A stretch of 42,105 nt of DNA from Chloroflexota bacterium (GCA_016235425.1 JACRLC010000102.1:1-42105); one strand, 5' to 3'; positions 1-9,453 are shown, numbered from the stretch's first letter. The notes: a model not told the origin generated them from the letters alone. Numbers and translations: made by a program.

Positions 1-269
1 AACTTGCTATTTGACTATCGCCCGTCACCCAAACCTCAGCCGCGAATTCCGCTAATTCACGCGAATTGACCTAAAAAATCAGCGAAAATCCGCGAAATCC
101 GCGGCAAAGGGCTTTGTTCATAGCAAGTTATGCGGTATTGCGTTTTTTCATAAGGGTTCTGTGCCCCTCCCGCCTTGCAGGCACCCTCCCCAAATACGAC
201 AGAGAAAATTTGGCTGCAATGGAAAATCTAAATGTCGTATTTGGGGAGGAAAGGGGTGGGGCTAGGGAT
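1..269. other. Gene-free flank downstream of nrdJ with repeats
   Basis: I see no convincing gene here; the short open frames have no recognisable features. Positions about 36-110 hold tandemly related words built on GCGAATT, CCGCGAAATCCGCGG and similar, the type of degenerate intergenic repeat common in Anaerolineae-like genomes. Positions 185-249 form a long perfect hairpin, listed separately. The nrdJ transcript (minus strand) must end in or beyond this stretch. Confidence 0.6.
185..249. repeat. 17-bp perfect inverted repeat
   Basis: The arm at 185-201 (CCTCCCCAAATACGACA) is the exact reverse complement of 233-249, with a 31-nt AT-rich loop. It begins about 20 nt past the nrdJ stop codon. 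On the minus strand it could cap the nrdJ mRNA, but no T-run follows, so it is not a standard intrinsic terminator. It may instead be a small hairpin or MITE-like repeat; a genome-wide copy count would decide. Confidence 0.75.
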
Positions 270-3200
270 CTAACATTCCGAATATCCGCAGGCGTAACAC
301 TTCCTGCATCCTTCTTCATTCACCACCGCCGCTTCGCCGCATTCGGGGCACAGGTCGCCGATTCTCATCGCGGCTTCTGCCTCGGCTTCGATCTTGTGCC
401 CGCCGTTGGATTTCAGCGAAGCTGTGGGTACGTCGGTGGGGAGGCCTTCCTTCTCGCGCAGGTACTGGTCGAGCACCTGACCGATGCCATCGGGCAATGA
501 CCGCACGCGGTTGGGGCCAAAGCCGAGCGAGCGTCCGCCGCCGATGCCGATAAGCTGGCGCACGATTTCCCGCATCCGGTCAGTGGGCATAACGGGCGAC
601 GCGATGCGCAGGATGTACGAGATGAGCCGTCCAATTGCCTCTGACACTGCCGCGGTTTCCGAGCCAGCCTTGGCCGTATTGACGAAGGCCTCGAACGGTT
701 GGTCGCCGCCGTTTTCGTTGATGGTGATGAAGGCCTTGCCTACGGGCGTCTCGATGTTGTACGTTTTTCCGGTCAATGCTTTGGGGCGCGGCTTCTTGGT
801 ATCATGCCAGATGGTTGGCGATGTCTGTTTAACGGAAGCAGGTTCGGGGGCGGTTTGAGGCGTCGCTTTTTTGTCGGCAGTGGCTTTTGTCTCGAGCACG
901 ACCTTTTCGCGCGAACCAGTCACGTACACGGTAATCCCCTTACAGCCGAGTTCCCACGCCAGCATGTACGCCTTTGCCACGTCGTCTTCGGTGGCGGTTT
1001 CGGGGAAGTTGACGGTCTTTGAAAGCGAGTTGTCCACGAACGCCTGGAGCGCGGCCTGCATTCGCACGTGCTCCTCGGCGGTGATGTCGGACGACACGAC
1101 GAACGTATCGCGCACGGCCTGCGGGATTTCCTTGATGTGCTGGCACGTCCCTTCGCTCATCACCTGCTCGACAATTTCCTGCCGCTTCTCCTCGCCGAGA
1201 CCGAGTTTCCTGAGCGCCTCATCGAAGCGCGGGCTGGCATAGGTGAGCTTGAGGTCTTTGCCGTTGTCGTTGACGTGGCGGATGTAGGCCAGCGCGAAGA
1301 CGGGTTCACAACCATAACCTTCGCAACCTGCGACGGTGGCGATCGTTCCGGTTGGGGCGACCGTGGTCTGGGCGGCGTTGCGGATGCCGTGCTTTTTGAT
1401 CCCATCCACCACCGCTTCCCACCCGACCTCCGGCCTGCCCCAGCGATTCTTCGACTTGACCAGCGCCCTGGGAGGCGTCCACGTCATGTTGTCCATATCG
1501 TAGATGCTGTTCGGAATGGCGGGGAACGGGCCGCGCGCTTCGGCAAGCTGGATGCTCGTCAGCATGGCATGATAGCGGACGAACTCCATCACCTGCGCGC
1601 CGAACTCCTGTCCTTCCTGCGAGCCATAGCGCACGCCCGCGTGGTACATCAAATCCGCGAGACCCATGATGCCCAGTCCGATGCGGCGGGCGCGATGCGC
1701 GGCTTCCTTCAATTGCGGAACAGCCGGCACATACGCATTCGCCTCGACGACATCATCCAGGAAGCGCGTGGCAGTCACCACCGATTGCCGAAGGAGTTCC
1801 CAATCAACCGTTCCATCGGGTTCGCAGTGCTCGTTGAGGTTGACGGAACCGAGACAGCAGTTTTCGTATGGCGCTAAAAATTGCTCGCCGCATGGGTTTG
1901 TTGCTTCAAGTTGATAAAGGTGTGGAACAGGGTTCTCACGATTCGCCGCATCTAAAAACAAAACACCAGGTTCTCCATTATGATGAGCTTGCTTGACAAT
2001 TTTATTGAACAATTCACGCGCGCGGACTTTCTTATACACACGCATCGGTACGCCCGCCGCTTCTAATTGTTCAAGTGTTCCACTCGTCATACGATATTCG
2101 GGCGAGCTAACATCAGGGAAACGTAATTCCCATTCTTTATCCTCTTTTACAGCTTTCATGAAGGCATCGGTAATACCGACTGATATATTGAAATTCGTAA
2201 TATGATTTTCATTCGTCTTGCATGAGATGAAATCTTCTACATCGGGATGGTCCACGCGTAACACCCCCATATTGGCCCCACGTCGCGTTCCGCCTTGAGC
2301 CACCTCCCCAAAAGCATGGTCATACACCCGCAGGAATCCGACAGGTCCCGTTGCCTGACCCGCGGACGATTTCACCATCGCACCCGCAGGGCGTAAGCGT
2401 GAGAACGAGAAGCCATTGCCGCCGCCTGTTTGTTGAATCAGCGCCGCATCGCGTAAAGTTTGGAAAATGCCCGCGCTGTCACGTCCCATATCGTCCACAA
2501 TAGGAAGGACGAAGCAATTATGAACCACCACACCTTCGGTTACGTACGTATGATCTTCATCGACTTCGCAGTTATAAACGACGCCACTATAATTCTGCGA
2601 CGTAATGTTTTCTACCTCAAAATAAACATGCTCATCATCTCTTGTAACTTTGTTTCTTAGGTAGCGCACATCGGGCTCTGGGAGATCAACTCCAAAAGCC
2701 TTCTTTACGAGTTCTCGAGATTGTAGTGGAGGCATACCAATTTGAGCCGTATCACTGGCATTTGGGGTGACGTAAGTTGTATCTACTGGGCGGATTGCTG
2801 CATCGTAGCCCAGTCTCAAACACATTTGCCAAATCTGTTGAACTAGTCCTGGATTGCTCAAAGTCAATCGTAGGGCACGGAAAAGTTTGGGGGAAGGCCG
2901 CGAGGATATTACGTAGGTTCTTTCAAAATACAAGCCATCCCCGCGTAGCACACCCACCAAAAAAGATTCCTGAATTTCTCTGTTTGCATATTGGAGCCAA
3001 ATAGGAAGCCGCTTTTCGGTCGAGCCTTTCGAGAAATTGGCTTGGAACCACGCAACAATGGGGCGGCTATAAACGTTCAAACTGACCCAGTTACCAGCGG
3101 ATGCTTCTGAACGATTCGTTCGGGCGCCAAAGGTCCTCTCAACCAAGTTGATGACATCTTGATGATATTCAACCTCATCTTTGGCAAAAGTGAAGCGCAC

Positions 3201-4037
3201 ATACCTTTCATCTGGTCCAATTGTTCCCTCGGAAATATAGTATCCGCACAAACGAGCAAGATCAGATGTCAGTTCGATAATACGATTGACCCATTCTGCT
3301 TGACGACCTGAATTTTGATATGTACTTGGACGGCGCACTCTTATAGAACTCTCACTGGCTTGTAACTCCAGTTCATCAGCATATTGTGACGCGGCGAGGT
3401 CAAATGCGGGAGCCTGCCACGTTCCCTTTGGAACACCAATCGCAACTCTCTCGCCAACCCTCAATTCGCCTGCCTTCACCCATCCACGTTCCGTAAGTAT
3501 TGGATGTTCAGGGGTGACTTCCATGGTAGTTCCAATGAGCCTGGTCTTGATTTGTAACAACTCTCCATCATAGGCACGTTGGAAAAGTTGTGTCACGGGT
3601 CTGTAATGCCCAACGTGCGTCAATACACGATCACCGACCTGTAATTGATCGATGCGCTTTACACCTTGTTCTGTAGTCACGCGCATACCGCCAGTAAAAC
3701 ACGCCGCAAGCTGGCCCAGCGGAGTCCCTGCACCTGTAAATGTCGGTGAATTCGGGAAAAACTTCTTGCTCGAAAGCAAGTGGTAGTACTCAACAGCACG
3801 CTTCTGCACGTCGTCATTCCACTGCTCCTCTACTTTTGCGACGTGCCAGGCCACGCGCCAGAACATTTCCTCGGCTGTTTCCGCGGGCTTTCCATCGTCC
3901 CCGCGGCGGACGTATCTTTTCATCAGTACCTGGCGGGCATTGTCCGTCAGATTCGCCTTCGGCAGTCCTTTCGGCATGGGAGGCGTGGGGAGCAATCCGT
4001 GTTTGGATTGTTGGGTGGGAACGGCTTTTGTAACCAT
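270..4037 (-). CDS. nrdJ: Adenosylcobalamin-dependent ribonucleotide reductase (class II), intein-containing
   Basis: Class II RNR, reducing ribonucleotides to deoxyribonucleotides with coenzyme B12 and without oxygen dependence. The precursor is 1255 residues; removing a 395-residue intein leaves about 860, normal for NrdJ. Visible signatures are [18 protein letters not shown], the active-site NPCGEQ block followed by [26 protein letters not shown], and a C-terminal zinc-ribbon/redox tail with CPEC, CRKC and CGYSEC. The start at 4037 is preferred over the longer frame opening at 4148, because an AGGAGAG Shine-Dalgarno sits just upstream and the extra N-terminus is encoded by a hairpin-rich gap. 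nrdR lies upstream on the same strand, so control by NrdR is likely. GC is visibly lower from about 1860 to the intein. The function is secure. Confidence 0.96.
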   Translation of the reverse strand: MVTKAVPTQQSKHGLLPTPPMPKGLPKANLTDNARQVLMKRYVRRGDDGKPAETAEEMFWRVAWHVAKVEEQWNDDVQKRAVEYYHLLSSKKFFPNSPTFTGAGTPLGQLAACFTGGMRVTTEQGVKRIDQLQVGDRVLTHVGHYRPVTQLFQRAYDGELLQIKTRLIGTTMEVTPEHPILTERGWVKAGELRVGERVAIGVPKGTWQAPAFDLAASQYADELELQASESSIRVRRPSTYQNSGRQAEWVNRIIELTSDLARLCGYYISEGTIGPDERYVRFTFAKDEVEYHQDVINLVERTFGARTNRSEASAGNWVSLNVYSRPIVAWFQANFSKGSTEKRLPIWLQYANREIQESFLVGVLRGDGLYFERTYVISSRPSPKLFRALRLTLSNPGLVQQIWQMCLRLGYDAAIRPVDTTYVTPNASDTAQIGMPPLQSRELVKKAFGVDLPEPDVRYLRNKVTRDDEHVYFEVENITSQNYSGVVYNCEVDEDHTYVTEGVVVHNCFVLPIVDDMGRDSAGIFQTLRDAALIQQTGGGNGFSFSRLRPAGAMVKSSAGQATGPVGFLRVYDHAFGEVAQGGTRRGANMGVLRVDHPDVEDFISCKTNENHITNFNISVGITDAFMKAVKEDKEWELRFPDVSSPEYRMTSGTLEQLEAAGVPMRVYKKVRARELFNKIVKQAHHNGEPGVLFLDAANRENPVPHLYQLEATNPCGEQFLAPYENCCLGSVNLNEHCEPDGTVDWELLRQSVVTATRFLDDVVEANAYVPAVPQLKEAAHRARRIGLGIMGLADLMYHAGVRYGSQEGQEFGAQVMEFVRYHAMLTSIQLAEARGPFPAIPNSIYDMDNMTWTPPRALVKSKNRWGRPEVGWEAVVDGIKKHGIRNAAQTTVAPTGTIATVAGCEGYGCEPVFALAYIRHVNDNGKDLKLTYASPRFDEALRKLGLGEEKRQEIVEQVMSEGTCQHIKEIPQAVRDTFVVSSDITAEEHVRMQAALQAFVDNSLSKTVNFPETATEDDVAKAYMLAWELGCKGITVYVTGSREKVVLETKATADKKATPQTAPEPASVKQTSPTIWHDTKKPRPKALTGKTYNIETPVGKAFITINENGGDQPFEAFVNTAKAGSETAAVSEAIGRLISYILRIASPVMPTDRMREIVRQLIGIGGGRSLGFGPNRVRSLPDGIGQVLDQYLREKEGLPTDVPTASLKSNGGHKIEAEAEAAMRIGDLCPECGEAAVVNEEGCRKCYACGYSEC
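2517..3701 (-). mobile_element. LAGLIDADG intein inside nrdJ
   Basis: A 395-residue in-frame protein intron. It begins with Cys1 (CFTGGMRV, block A), has block B TPEHPILT (residues 63-70), two LAGLIDADG-type motifs (LCGYYISEG near 151 and LVGVLRGDG near 248), block F ([16 protein letters not shown]) and ends VVVHN with Cys as the +1 extein residue. The terminal His-Asn/Cys arrangement is standard for a class 1 intein and looks splicing-competent. Both endonuclease motifs keep their acidic residue, so homing activity is plausible. The +1 Cys is the RNR cysteine of CFVLP, the catalytic-loop cysteine in this family, so the enzyme should be inactive until splicing. Confidence 0.95.
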
Positions 4038-4059
4038 GAGATACTCTCCTCTAAAATTT

Positions 4060-4136
4060 TTGGAGTCCAACGTCTCCCGACGTTGGGTTTTCTCAGCTAG
4101 ATCCCCAAAGTCAGGAGACTTTGGACTCCATCTGAA
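4060..4136. repeat. Nested hairpins in the nrdR-nrdJ gap
   Basis: Two adjacent hairpins (CCAACGTC/GACGTTGG and CCAAAGTC/GACTTTGG) are themselves arms of a larger near-palindrome, because TGGAGTCCAACGTC and GACTTTGGACTCCA are complementary except for one base. The element fills most of the gap upstream of nrdJ. It could be a mobile palindromic repeat or an mRNA structure that separates nrdJ expression from nrdR. Confidence 0.65.
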
Positions 4137-4146
4137 AAATTTCGAC

Positions 4147-4196
4147 AAAAATAGGCAGTGACACTTCCCCCTTTTCGGGGAGGAAGCCGCTGCCTA
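4147..4196 (-). terminator. Intrinsic terminator or attenuator after nrdR
   Basis: An outer 7-bp stem (TAGGCAG 4152-4158 with CTGCCTA 4190-4196) encloses a GC-rich inner hairpin (CTTCC and CCCC against GGGG and GGAAG). On the minus strand a five-T run follows. It lies between the nrdR stop and nrdJ, so it could end nrdR transcripts or allow partial read-through into nrdJ. Confidence 0.65.
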
Positions 4197-4199
4197 AAA

Positions 4200-4649
4200 T
4201 TAGTCTTCGAGTAAGTGATTTATTTCTTTGCGGATTGACTCAAGATCGGTGAGACCGAGATATACGATGGCATAGCGGATGTAGGCCACTTCGTCCATAT
4301 CTTTCAGGCCGGCCATGACCAAGTCACCGACTACGCGCGAAGACACCTCCGCCTTTCCAAGTTTTTGTAACTGCGATTCAACCTGTCCGATCATACGCTC
4401 GATATCCGCCGCGGAGACGGGGCGTTTCGCGCACGAGATCCGCACGCCGCGCGCCACCTTCTCACGGTCGAACTCCTCGCGCGTCCCATCCTGCTTGACG
4501 ATGAGAGGCGTGGCAAGGATCGGTCTTTCGTAACTGCTGAAACGCTGTCCGCACTTTAAACACTCGCGGCGGCGGCGGATTCCTCCATGACTGTCGTGGG
4601 AAGTATCCAGAACCTTAGAGTCATGATGCTGGCAATACGGACAACGCAT
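4200..4649 (-). CDS. nrdR: Transcriptional repressor NrdR
   Basis: A 149-residue protein, the normal length for NrdR. The N-terminus is a four-cysteine zinc ribbon (MRCPYCQ, then ECLKCGQRF) for DNA binding. It is followed by an ATP-cone that senses ATP/dATP (RPLIVKQDG-like strand, FDREKVARGVRISCAKRP). Known members repress ribonucleotide reductase genes when dATP is high. The gene sits directly upstream of nrdJ on the same strand, the classical arrangement. A GGAG Shine-Dalgarno 8 nt before the ATG supports the start. A promoter and two box-like sites lie upstream, suggesting autoregulation. Confidence 0.97.
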   Translation of the reverse strand: MRCPYCQHHDSKVLDTSHDSHGGIRRRRECLKCGQRFSSYERPILATPLIVKQDGTREEFDREKVARGVRISCAKRPVSAADIERMIGQVESQLQKLGKAEVSSRVVGDLVMAGLKDMDEVAYIRYAIVYLGLTDLESIRKEINHLLED

Positions 4650-4681
4650 TGAAATAGCTCCAAAACTAGAACAAATGTTGC

Positions 4682-4697
4682 CACCACATATGGGCGT
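4682..4697. promoter_or_regulatory. Putative NrdR box, proximal
   Basis: A 16-bp imperfect palindrome centred on CATATG. It shares the core ACATATGG with the distal site, and the two cores are exactly 31 bp apart, about three helical turns, the spacing usual for paired NrdR boxes. It lies between the predicted transcription start and nrdR. The sequence deviates from the proteobacterial consensus, so the assignment rests on pairing, spacing and context. Confidence 0.5.
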
Positions 4698-4712
4698 TCA
4701 AGCTCTTCGTCC

Positions 4713-4728
4713 CCGTACATATGGTGAA
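4713..4728. promoter_or_regulatory. Putative NrdR box, distal
   Basis: The second copy of the ACATATGG core (4717-4724), on the same DNA face as the proximal copy. It starts just downstream of the predicted nrdR -10 box (4738-4743), so bound NrdR would cover the transcription start. Confidence 0.5.
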
Positions 4729-4737
4729 GTGTTCGGC

Positions 4738-4766
4738 ATTTTAACACATCTGGGAGACACATACAA
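4738..4766 (-). promoter_or_regulatory. Sigma70-type promoter for nrdR
   Basis: Read on the minus strand: TTGTAT (-35, 4761-4766), a 17-bp spacer and TAAAAT (-10, 4738-4743). The predicted start near 4731 abuts the two NrdR-box candidates. Confidence 0.6.
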
Positions 4767-4818
4767 GAGGACAATATGGTGATTTATCTTAAAAAATCTT
4801 CCATCCTCCTGTGGAAGG

Positions 4819-4848
4819 TTAATCGCACCGCATGAAGATCATTATAAT
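4819..4848 (+). promoter_or_regulatory. Promoter of the DUF58 gene, leaderless geometry
   Basis: A perfect TATAAT at 4843-4848 ends 6 nt before the ATG at 4855, so the predicted +1 falls on or next to the start codon. The -35 is weak (TTAATC at 4819-4824, 18-bp spacer). No Shine-Dalgarno is possible in such a transcript. Confidence 0.6.
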
Positions 4849-4854
4849 CAACGT

Positions 4855-6147
4855 ATGAAAAGTAACGTTCACCTGCGGCAGACTGCGCTTCCATTGATCG
4901 TTGCCTTCCTGCTCGGTTTGCAATTGATGGATCCCTCGCGCGTTTGGACAATCCTGCTGGGCGGCATTGGAGGCGCGTGTTTGGCTGCATATTTCTGGGC
5001 TTCATCGTTGGGACACAGCCTCCATTTGAAACGCGAAGCGCATTTTGGGTGGGAGCGGGTCGGAGGTCACATTGAGGAGCGGTTCACTTTATCCAATCAC
5101 TCGCTGTTCCCCGCGCCCTGGGTAAACCTCAAAGACCAGTCCACGCTCCCCGGTTACAACATTGACAATACATTTCGCATCGGCGGGGGAACTTTCGCCC
5201 TGTGGAATTCAACCGGCATTTGCGCCCAACGCGGACTCTATTATCTGGGCGGCGCGATCCTTGAGACAAGTGATCCCTTTGGGATTTTTCAGGTAACAAT
5301 CAACGTTCACAATCGGACCTCGTTAATGGTCCTGCCCCAATTGATTGATCTGCCGCCTCTGCATGTTTCCGAGTCGGGCTTTCAGGGTGAGGGACGCCCG
5401 CGGCCCAACGCGCAGAGACAATCCATCAGCGCCGCGAACGTGCGCGAATACCAGTCCGGCGATGGCGTCAGGATGATCCACTGGCCGACCACCGCGCGCA
5501 TGAACAAGGTCTTCGTGCGCCAGGTGGAAAGCGCGCCCGAGGGCGATTGGTGGATACTGCTTGACCTTGATCACCGCGCCATGCTCGGCGAAGGGCAGGA
5601 CTCCGTTGAGGAGAAAAGCGTATCCCTCGCCGCCGCCCTCGCGGACTTTGGCCTGCGCGCCCATAAATCGGTCGGTCTCATCGGAAACGGAAATGACCTG
5701 GTCTGGCTTCCACCCCAAAAAGGAGAAGGCCAGCGCTGGGAGATCATGCACGCGCTGGCAATGGCGAAACCAGGCGCTCTCGAACTTGCAGACCTGCTCG
5801 AACGCGCCCGCCCCAATCTTGGACGCCACCACAACCTGATCATCGTCACTGCATCGCCCAAACTGGATTGGCTGAAAACGATCCAGCCTCTCTCCAAAAA
5901 GGGAATCGTTCCAACGATCCTCCTGCTCGATCCAGTAACTTTTGGAGGGACTCACTCCAACCAGGCGTCCGCTTCCACTTTAAAGGAACGCGGGATCGCC
6001 TGCCACCTCATCTCGCGGGAAATGCTCCACCAGCCCGAAGCGCAAAAGAGCGAACGCGCAGATTGGAAGTGGCGGCACACACCCAGCGGACAGATCGTGC
6101 CGACACAGGTTTTTGATCGCTCACTGACTCGAGGCAGGTCGAGATGA
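4855..6147 (+). CDS. DUF58 domain-containing protein
   Basis: A 430-residue protein. The N-terminus has two hydrophobic segments (about residues 12-48), placing it in the membrane. The DUF58 signature follows in the middle: REYQSGDGVRMIHWPTTAR, then a vWA-like stretch (WWILLDLD). DUF58 proteins are commonly encoded with MoxR-type AAA ATPases and transglutaminase-like membrane proteins, and are thought to act in envelope or protein-assembly functions. Here the transglutaminase partner follows with a 4-nt ATGA overlap, implying translational coupling, but no MoxR ATPase is present in the window. The family is clear; the biochemical role is not known. Confidence 0.88.
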   Translation: MKSNVHLRQTALPLIVAFLLGLQLMDPSRVWTILLGGIGGACLAAYFWASSLGHSLHLKREAHFGWERVGGHIEERFTLSNHSLFPAPWVNLKDQSTLPGYNIDNTFRIGGGTFALWNSTGICAQRGLYYLGGAILETSDPFGIFQVTINVHNRTSLMVLPQLIDLPPLHVSESGFQGEGRPRPNAQRQSISAANVREYQSGDGVRMIHWPTTARMNKVFVRQVESAPEGDWWILLDLDHRAMLGEGQDSVEEKSVSLAAALADFGLRAHKSVGLIGNGNDLVWLPPQKGEGQRWEIMHALAMAKPGALELADLLERARPNLGRHHNLIIVTASPKLDWLKTIQPLSKKGIVPTILLLDPVTFGGTHSNQASASTLKERGIACHLISREMLHQPEAQKSERADWKWRHTPSGQIVPTQVFDRSLTRGRSR

Positions 6148-8489
6148 AGCCCCGGCAAAACAGGTCTCCATTGCGTGCGTTGACGAAACTTGCCCTGCTC
6201 CTGATCGCAATCAATGCGCTTGCAGTCGGCCTGAGTCACAGCATGGACGGAGTCCTATCTTCCGCGCTTTTTCCAGTGGGAGCTTTTGGCGTATGTCTCA
6301 GTTGGGTGCTGGGCTTTACCAGGTGGCGCGCGCACCGCACCTGGGGCATCCTCATCGCAGGCGGGTTGATCTTCATCTTCATGCAGACCGCAGGATTATG
6401 GCTCCCCCTGTTCGAGTTGATCAGGAATCTCCGCGATGCAGGCATCCAGTTAGCCATTCATCTCTGGGATAAAACCCCAACGGATTTCTCGCTCCTCCAA
6501 ACCTCCTTCGAGACGTTCATCCTCAGAGCCGCGAAGCTGGCGCAAAATCTGGCGGCGTGGTTGAGAGCGCCTTCAACCAAAAATCGTCTCGCACTTGAAT
6601 TTGTTTGGGACATTCCGGTTTTCATCCTTGCCGCGTGGAGCGAGTGGACGCTCACGAAACGAAAAGATGCGCTCCTCGCGCTCGCGCCCGCGCTTGCCCT
6701 GCTTGGATACGTTCTTTATTACAGCGGTTCGCATCCCTCCCCGCTTCAGATCGAAATCCTGGTTTTGCTCCTGTTGATGGGACTCAACAATTGGGAAATG
6801 CACACGTCTGAAGACCGCGGAAGTCTCAGCCGGCAAAAAGCCGCGAGCGATACCGGCATGGCTGTCTCCATTGTTTCGATTGGGCTTGTGCTGGCCGCAG
6901 GGTTTATCCCCTCGGTTTCAGTCAAGGATCTGGCCGCAAAGATTGACGAAAACAATGAAATAACCAGAAATCATGAAGTGGCTGAAGCGCTCGGATTGAA
7001 AGTTGAACGGGAATTGCCCGGAACATATTCCGCTCCCGGCCTGCCGAACCAGCACTTGATCGGCGCGCAACCGTCCATCTCGCGGGATGTGGTGTTTACG
7101 GTCAAGACAAGTGAAATGCCTCCCATGCCATTGAATGAACTACGCGAGTCGCAGGTCGTCATCCCGCGGCACTACTGGCGGGCAATCACCTACGACGTTT
7201 ACACCGGAAGCGGCTGGGCAACGACCCTGACGCAGAGCGAGCAATATGCCGCCGATCAATATCTGTTCGATCACGTTCCAGCGGGATACAGCATACTGGA
7301 TCAGGAAATACAAAAAACTGCGGCAGGCGATGCGCGTCTCTTTTTGACCGGGCACTTGATCTCGGTAAATCGTCCCTTCAAAGCCGCCTGGCGGACGCCC
7401 CCGGATGCGCTCGACTCGTTCACCAATTCGATACTCGGCGCGGATATGCTGGGCGCAATCACAAAATCCGCGGCGTACCACGCCAAATCATCTGCGCCGC
7501 TTGCGACCGTGGATGAAATGCGGGCTTCGCATCAAAACTACCCGGAGCTGATCCGGGAAAAATATCTGATCCTGCCTGAGACACTCCCGGCGCGTGTCGG
7601 TGATCTTGCCCTGGAACTTACAGCGGATCAAACAAACGCGTACGACAAAGCCGAAGCGCTGGAGGCATTCCTCCGCACGTATCCATACACATTGAACGTT
7701 CCCCCGCCGCCGACAGACCGTGACATAGCCGATTATTTTCTTTTCGATCTGAAGACCGGTTACTGCGACTATTACGCGACTACCATGGTGGTGATGGCGC
7801 GCAGTGCGGGATTGCCGGCGCGCCTGGTGATCGGATATGCAAGCGGAAGCTATTCGCTGACTTCCGCCACCTACGTTGTTCGTGAAGCGGACGCGCACAG
7901 TTGGGTGGAGATCTATTTCAGCGGGATCGGGTGGGTCGAGTTTGAACCCACTGCCAGCGAGCCGCGCATCGTCCGACCGGAACAACCGGCGAGGCAGGAA
8001 GAATCGCCGCTGGAAATCATCCGATTGAAGCCCGGTTCCATGTCAAATAGTTTGCGTAAATATCCGCTCATCACGTTTGACAGAATCCTGCTCATCCTCG
8101 CGGTGATGGCTCTTGCACCGGCGGGGTGGTTTGCATATCGAAACCACCGGCAGAGACTGCGGTTTGAAAGCCCCATCGCTTTTATTTACAGCCAGTTGTT
8201 CAGGCAGGGAGAAAAACTTGCGATCCGTTCGCCAATCCATGAGACGCCTGCCGGGTTCGCGAGGCGGCTCGTCCAACACATTCGAGGCATTCCATTGGAT
8301 GGCATTGCCCGAAAGATCGTTTCCCCCGCCCCGGCTGAAATCGAGTCATTGACTTCGCTGTATGTTCAGGCAATGTACAGCCCGCGTCCGCTCAATGCGA
8401 GTGATCAACGGCGGGCGGAAAAAATCTGGTCCCGGTTGTACTGGCGACTATTGTTGGTGCGAGTGCTGGGTAAAAATTTCCCGCTGTAA
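6144..8489 (+). CDS. Transglutaminase-like membrane protein (TgpA-like)
   Basis: A 781-residue protein. Several N-terminal transmembrane segments (roughly residues 10-80 and 150-265) are followed by an extracytoplasmic transglutaminase-like core with the Cys-His-Asp triad: GYCDYYATTMVVMARSAGLP (Cys), DAHSWVEIYF (His) and FEPTAS region. A further TM helix lies near residue 650, and the cytoplasmic tail resembles DUF4129. This is the TgpA-type layout. The start overlaps the DUF58 stop. Substrates are unknown; a peptidase or crosslinking role at the envelope is a family-level inference. Confidence 0.88.
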   Translation: MKPRQNRSPLRALTKLALLLIAINALAVGLSHSMDGVLSSALFPVGAFGVCLSWVLGFTRWRAHRTWGILIAGGLIFIFMQTAGLWLPLFELIRNLRDAGIQLAIHLWDKTPTDFSLLQTSFETFILRAAKLAQNLAAWLRAPSTKNRLALEFVWDIPVFILAAWSEWTLTKRKDALLALAPALALLGYVLYYSGSHPSPLQIEILVLLLLMGLNNWEMHTSEDRGSLSRQKAASDTGMAVSIVSIGLVLAAGFIPSVSVKDLAAKIDENNEITRNHEVAEALGLKVERELPGTYSAPGLPNQHLIGAQPSISRDVVFTVKTSEMPPMPLNELRESQVVIPRHYWRAITYDVYTGSGWATTLTQSEQYAADQYLFDHVPAGYSILDQEIQKTAAGDARLFLTGHLISVNRPFKAAWRTPPDALDSFTNSILGADMLGAITKSAAYHAKSSAPLATVDEMRASHQNYPELIREKYLILPETLPARVGDLALELTADQTNAYDKAEALEAFLRTYPYTLNVPPPPTDRDIADYFLFDLKTGYCDYYATTMVVMARSAGLPARLVIGYASGSYSLTSATYVVREADAHSWVEIYFSGIGWVEFEPTASEPRIVRPEQPARQEESPLEIIRLKPGSMSNSLRKYPLITFDRILLILAVMALAPAGWFAYRNHRQRLRFESPIAFIYSQLFRQGEKLAIRSPIHETPAGFARRLVQHIRGIPLDGIARKIVSPAPAEIESLTSLYVQAMYSPRPLNASDQRRAEKIWSRLYWRLLLVRVLGKNFPL

Positions 8490-8521
8490 AAGGATTTTCG
8501 CTTATTCCAGTAAATCGCGAC

Positions 8522-8555
8522 TCTGGAGTCCATCAGCTTGCTGTCCAACTCCAGA
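8522..8555. repeat. Nested inverted repeat between convergent genes
   Basis: An 8-bp stem (TCTGGAGT 8522-8529 with ACTCCAGA 8548-8555) encloses a small CAGC-TT-GCTG hairpin. It lies in the 76-nt gap between the convergent transglutaminase and hydrolase genes and may serve as a two-way mRNA end. No T-run follows, so a standard terminator is not claimed. Confidence 0.55.
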
Positions 8556-8565
8556 AGAAAGCCCT

Positions 8566-9453
8566 TCAACTGCTGACAGAACCAGATTTAAAACCCTCCA
8601 AAAATTCCATCACCATCTGGTTGTATTCGACCGGGTTCGATTGGTGCGGGACGTGGCCTGCGCCGTGAATGACTTTCCCTTGCGCGCGCGGCATGGTTTC
8701 GACCAATGGCGGGAATGAGACCGGCGCAAGCGTGAGGTCGCGGTTGCCCCAAATGACGAGGGTGGGCAGGTCAATTTGGGAAAGATGCGGCGAGAGGTCC
8801 GTCACTGTGTTGGGGAGGTTGTAGACGCCGGGCGCGGTGCGTTTGTAATCCACCGTCGTTTGGTGGCGGACTTTTTCAGGCAGGGCGTGATCCGCTCCGC
8901 TGGTGCGTCCCATGGCGAGGCTGGTGGCGTCAATGATCATGCGGAACATCCAATGTGGAGTCTTTTCAACGATCAAACCGTTCAGGTGCGGACGATGATA
9001 GGAGAGGCGGAGCAGGGCGGAGAGCTGTCCGAGGCGATAATATGGATTGGACAGAATCAGGCCGCGGGTCCGGGAGGGGAAGCGGCGGGCGTATTCGAGG
9101 GAGAGATAGCCTCCGAGGGAGTGTCCGCACAAAATGGGAGGCTGGGTCAAATTAAGGGAGTCAATCCAGCCCGCAAAATGTTCAAAGAGCCATTCGGCCT
9201 GGTACGAGCGTACTTTTGGTTTGCCGCTCTTGCCGTGACCGAGCAGGTCGAGGGCGTAGACGGAATAGCCGTTCTGCGCGAGGACGGGGACGAGTTCATC
9301 CCAATCATGAAGCGAGGCGGCAATCCCGTGAACGAGCAGGATTGGCGCGCCTTCGCCTTTTTGAATGTAATTTACTTTTTGATTTCTTATGTTCAGTTCG
9401 GGAGTAAAACTACTCGCCTGCAATGTGTTTTCCATATCGTTTTGCCAACTCAC
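8566..9453 (-). CDS. Alpha/beta hydrolase
   Basis: A 295-residue alpha/beta hydrolase fold protein. Oxyanion strand LLVHGIAAS is followed by LDLLGHGKS, nucleophile elbow GHSLGG (Ser112), a late Asp region (VIWGNRDLTL) and a His region (GAGHVPHQ), giving a complete triad. It probably hydrolyses esters or related bonds; the substrate is unknown. The frame can open at GTG 9453 or ATG 9435. I list the GTG because an AAGG lies 9 nt upstream. Either way the gene begins inside the end of the upstream synthetase fusion (stop at 9410), so the two are co-transcribed and probably coupled. Confidence 0.9.
   Translation of the reverse strand: MSWQNDMENTLQASSFTPELNIRNQKVNYIQKGEGAPILLVHGIAASLHDWDELVPVLAQNGYSVYALDLLGHGKSGKPKVRSYQAEWLFEHFAGWIDSLNLTQPPILCGHSLGGYLSLEYARRFPSRTRGLILSNPYYRLGQLSALLRLSYHRPHLNGLIVEKTPHWMFRMIIDATSLAMGRTSGADHALPEKVRHQTTVDYKRTAPGVYNLPNTVTDLSPHLSQIDLPTLVIWGNRDLTLAPVSFPPLVETMPRAQGKVIHGAGHVPHQSNPVEYNQMVMEFLEGFKSGSVSS

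Noticed and set aside
1068-1877. A 269-residue plus-strand frame opposite nrdJ
   Set aside because: A shadow of the conserved nrdJ coding frame; its composition follows the GC-rich codon pattern of the minus strand.
4038-4148. Longer N-terminus for NrdJ
   Set aside because: Encoded by nested hairpins; the Shine-Dalgarno and family alignment favour 4037.
4855-8489. A complete MoxR-DUF58-transglutaminase cluster
   Set aside because: No MoxR-type AAA ATPase is present on either side in this window; only the latter two components are.
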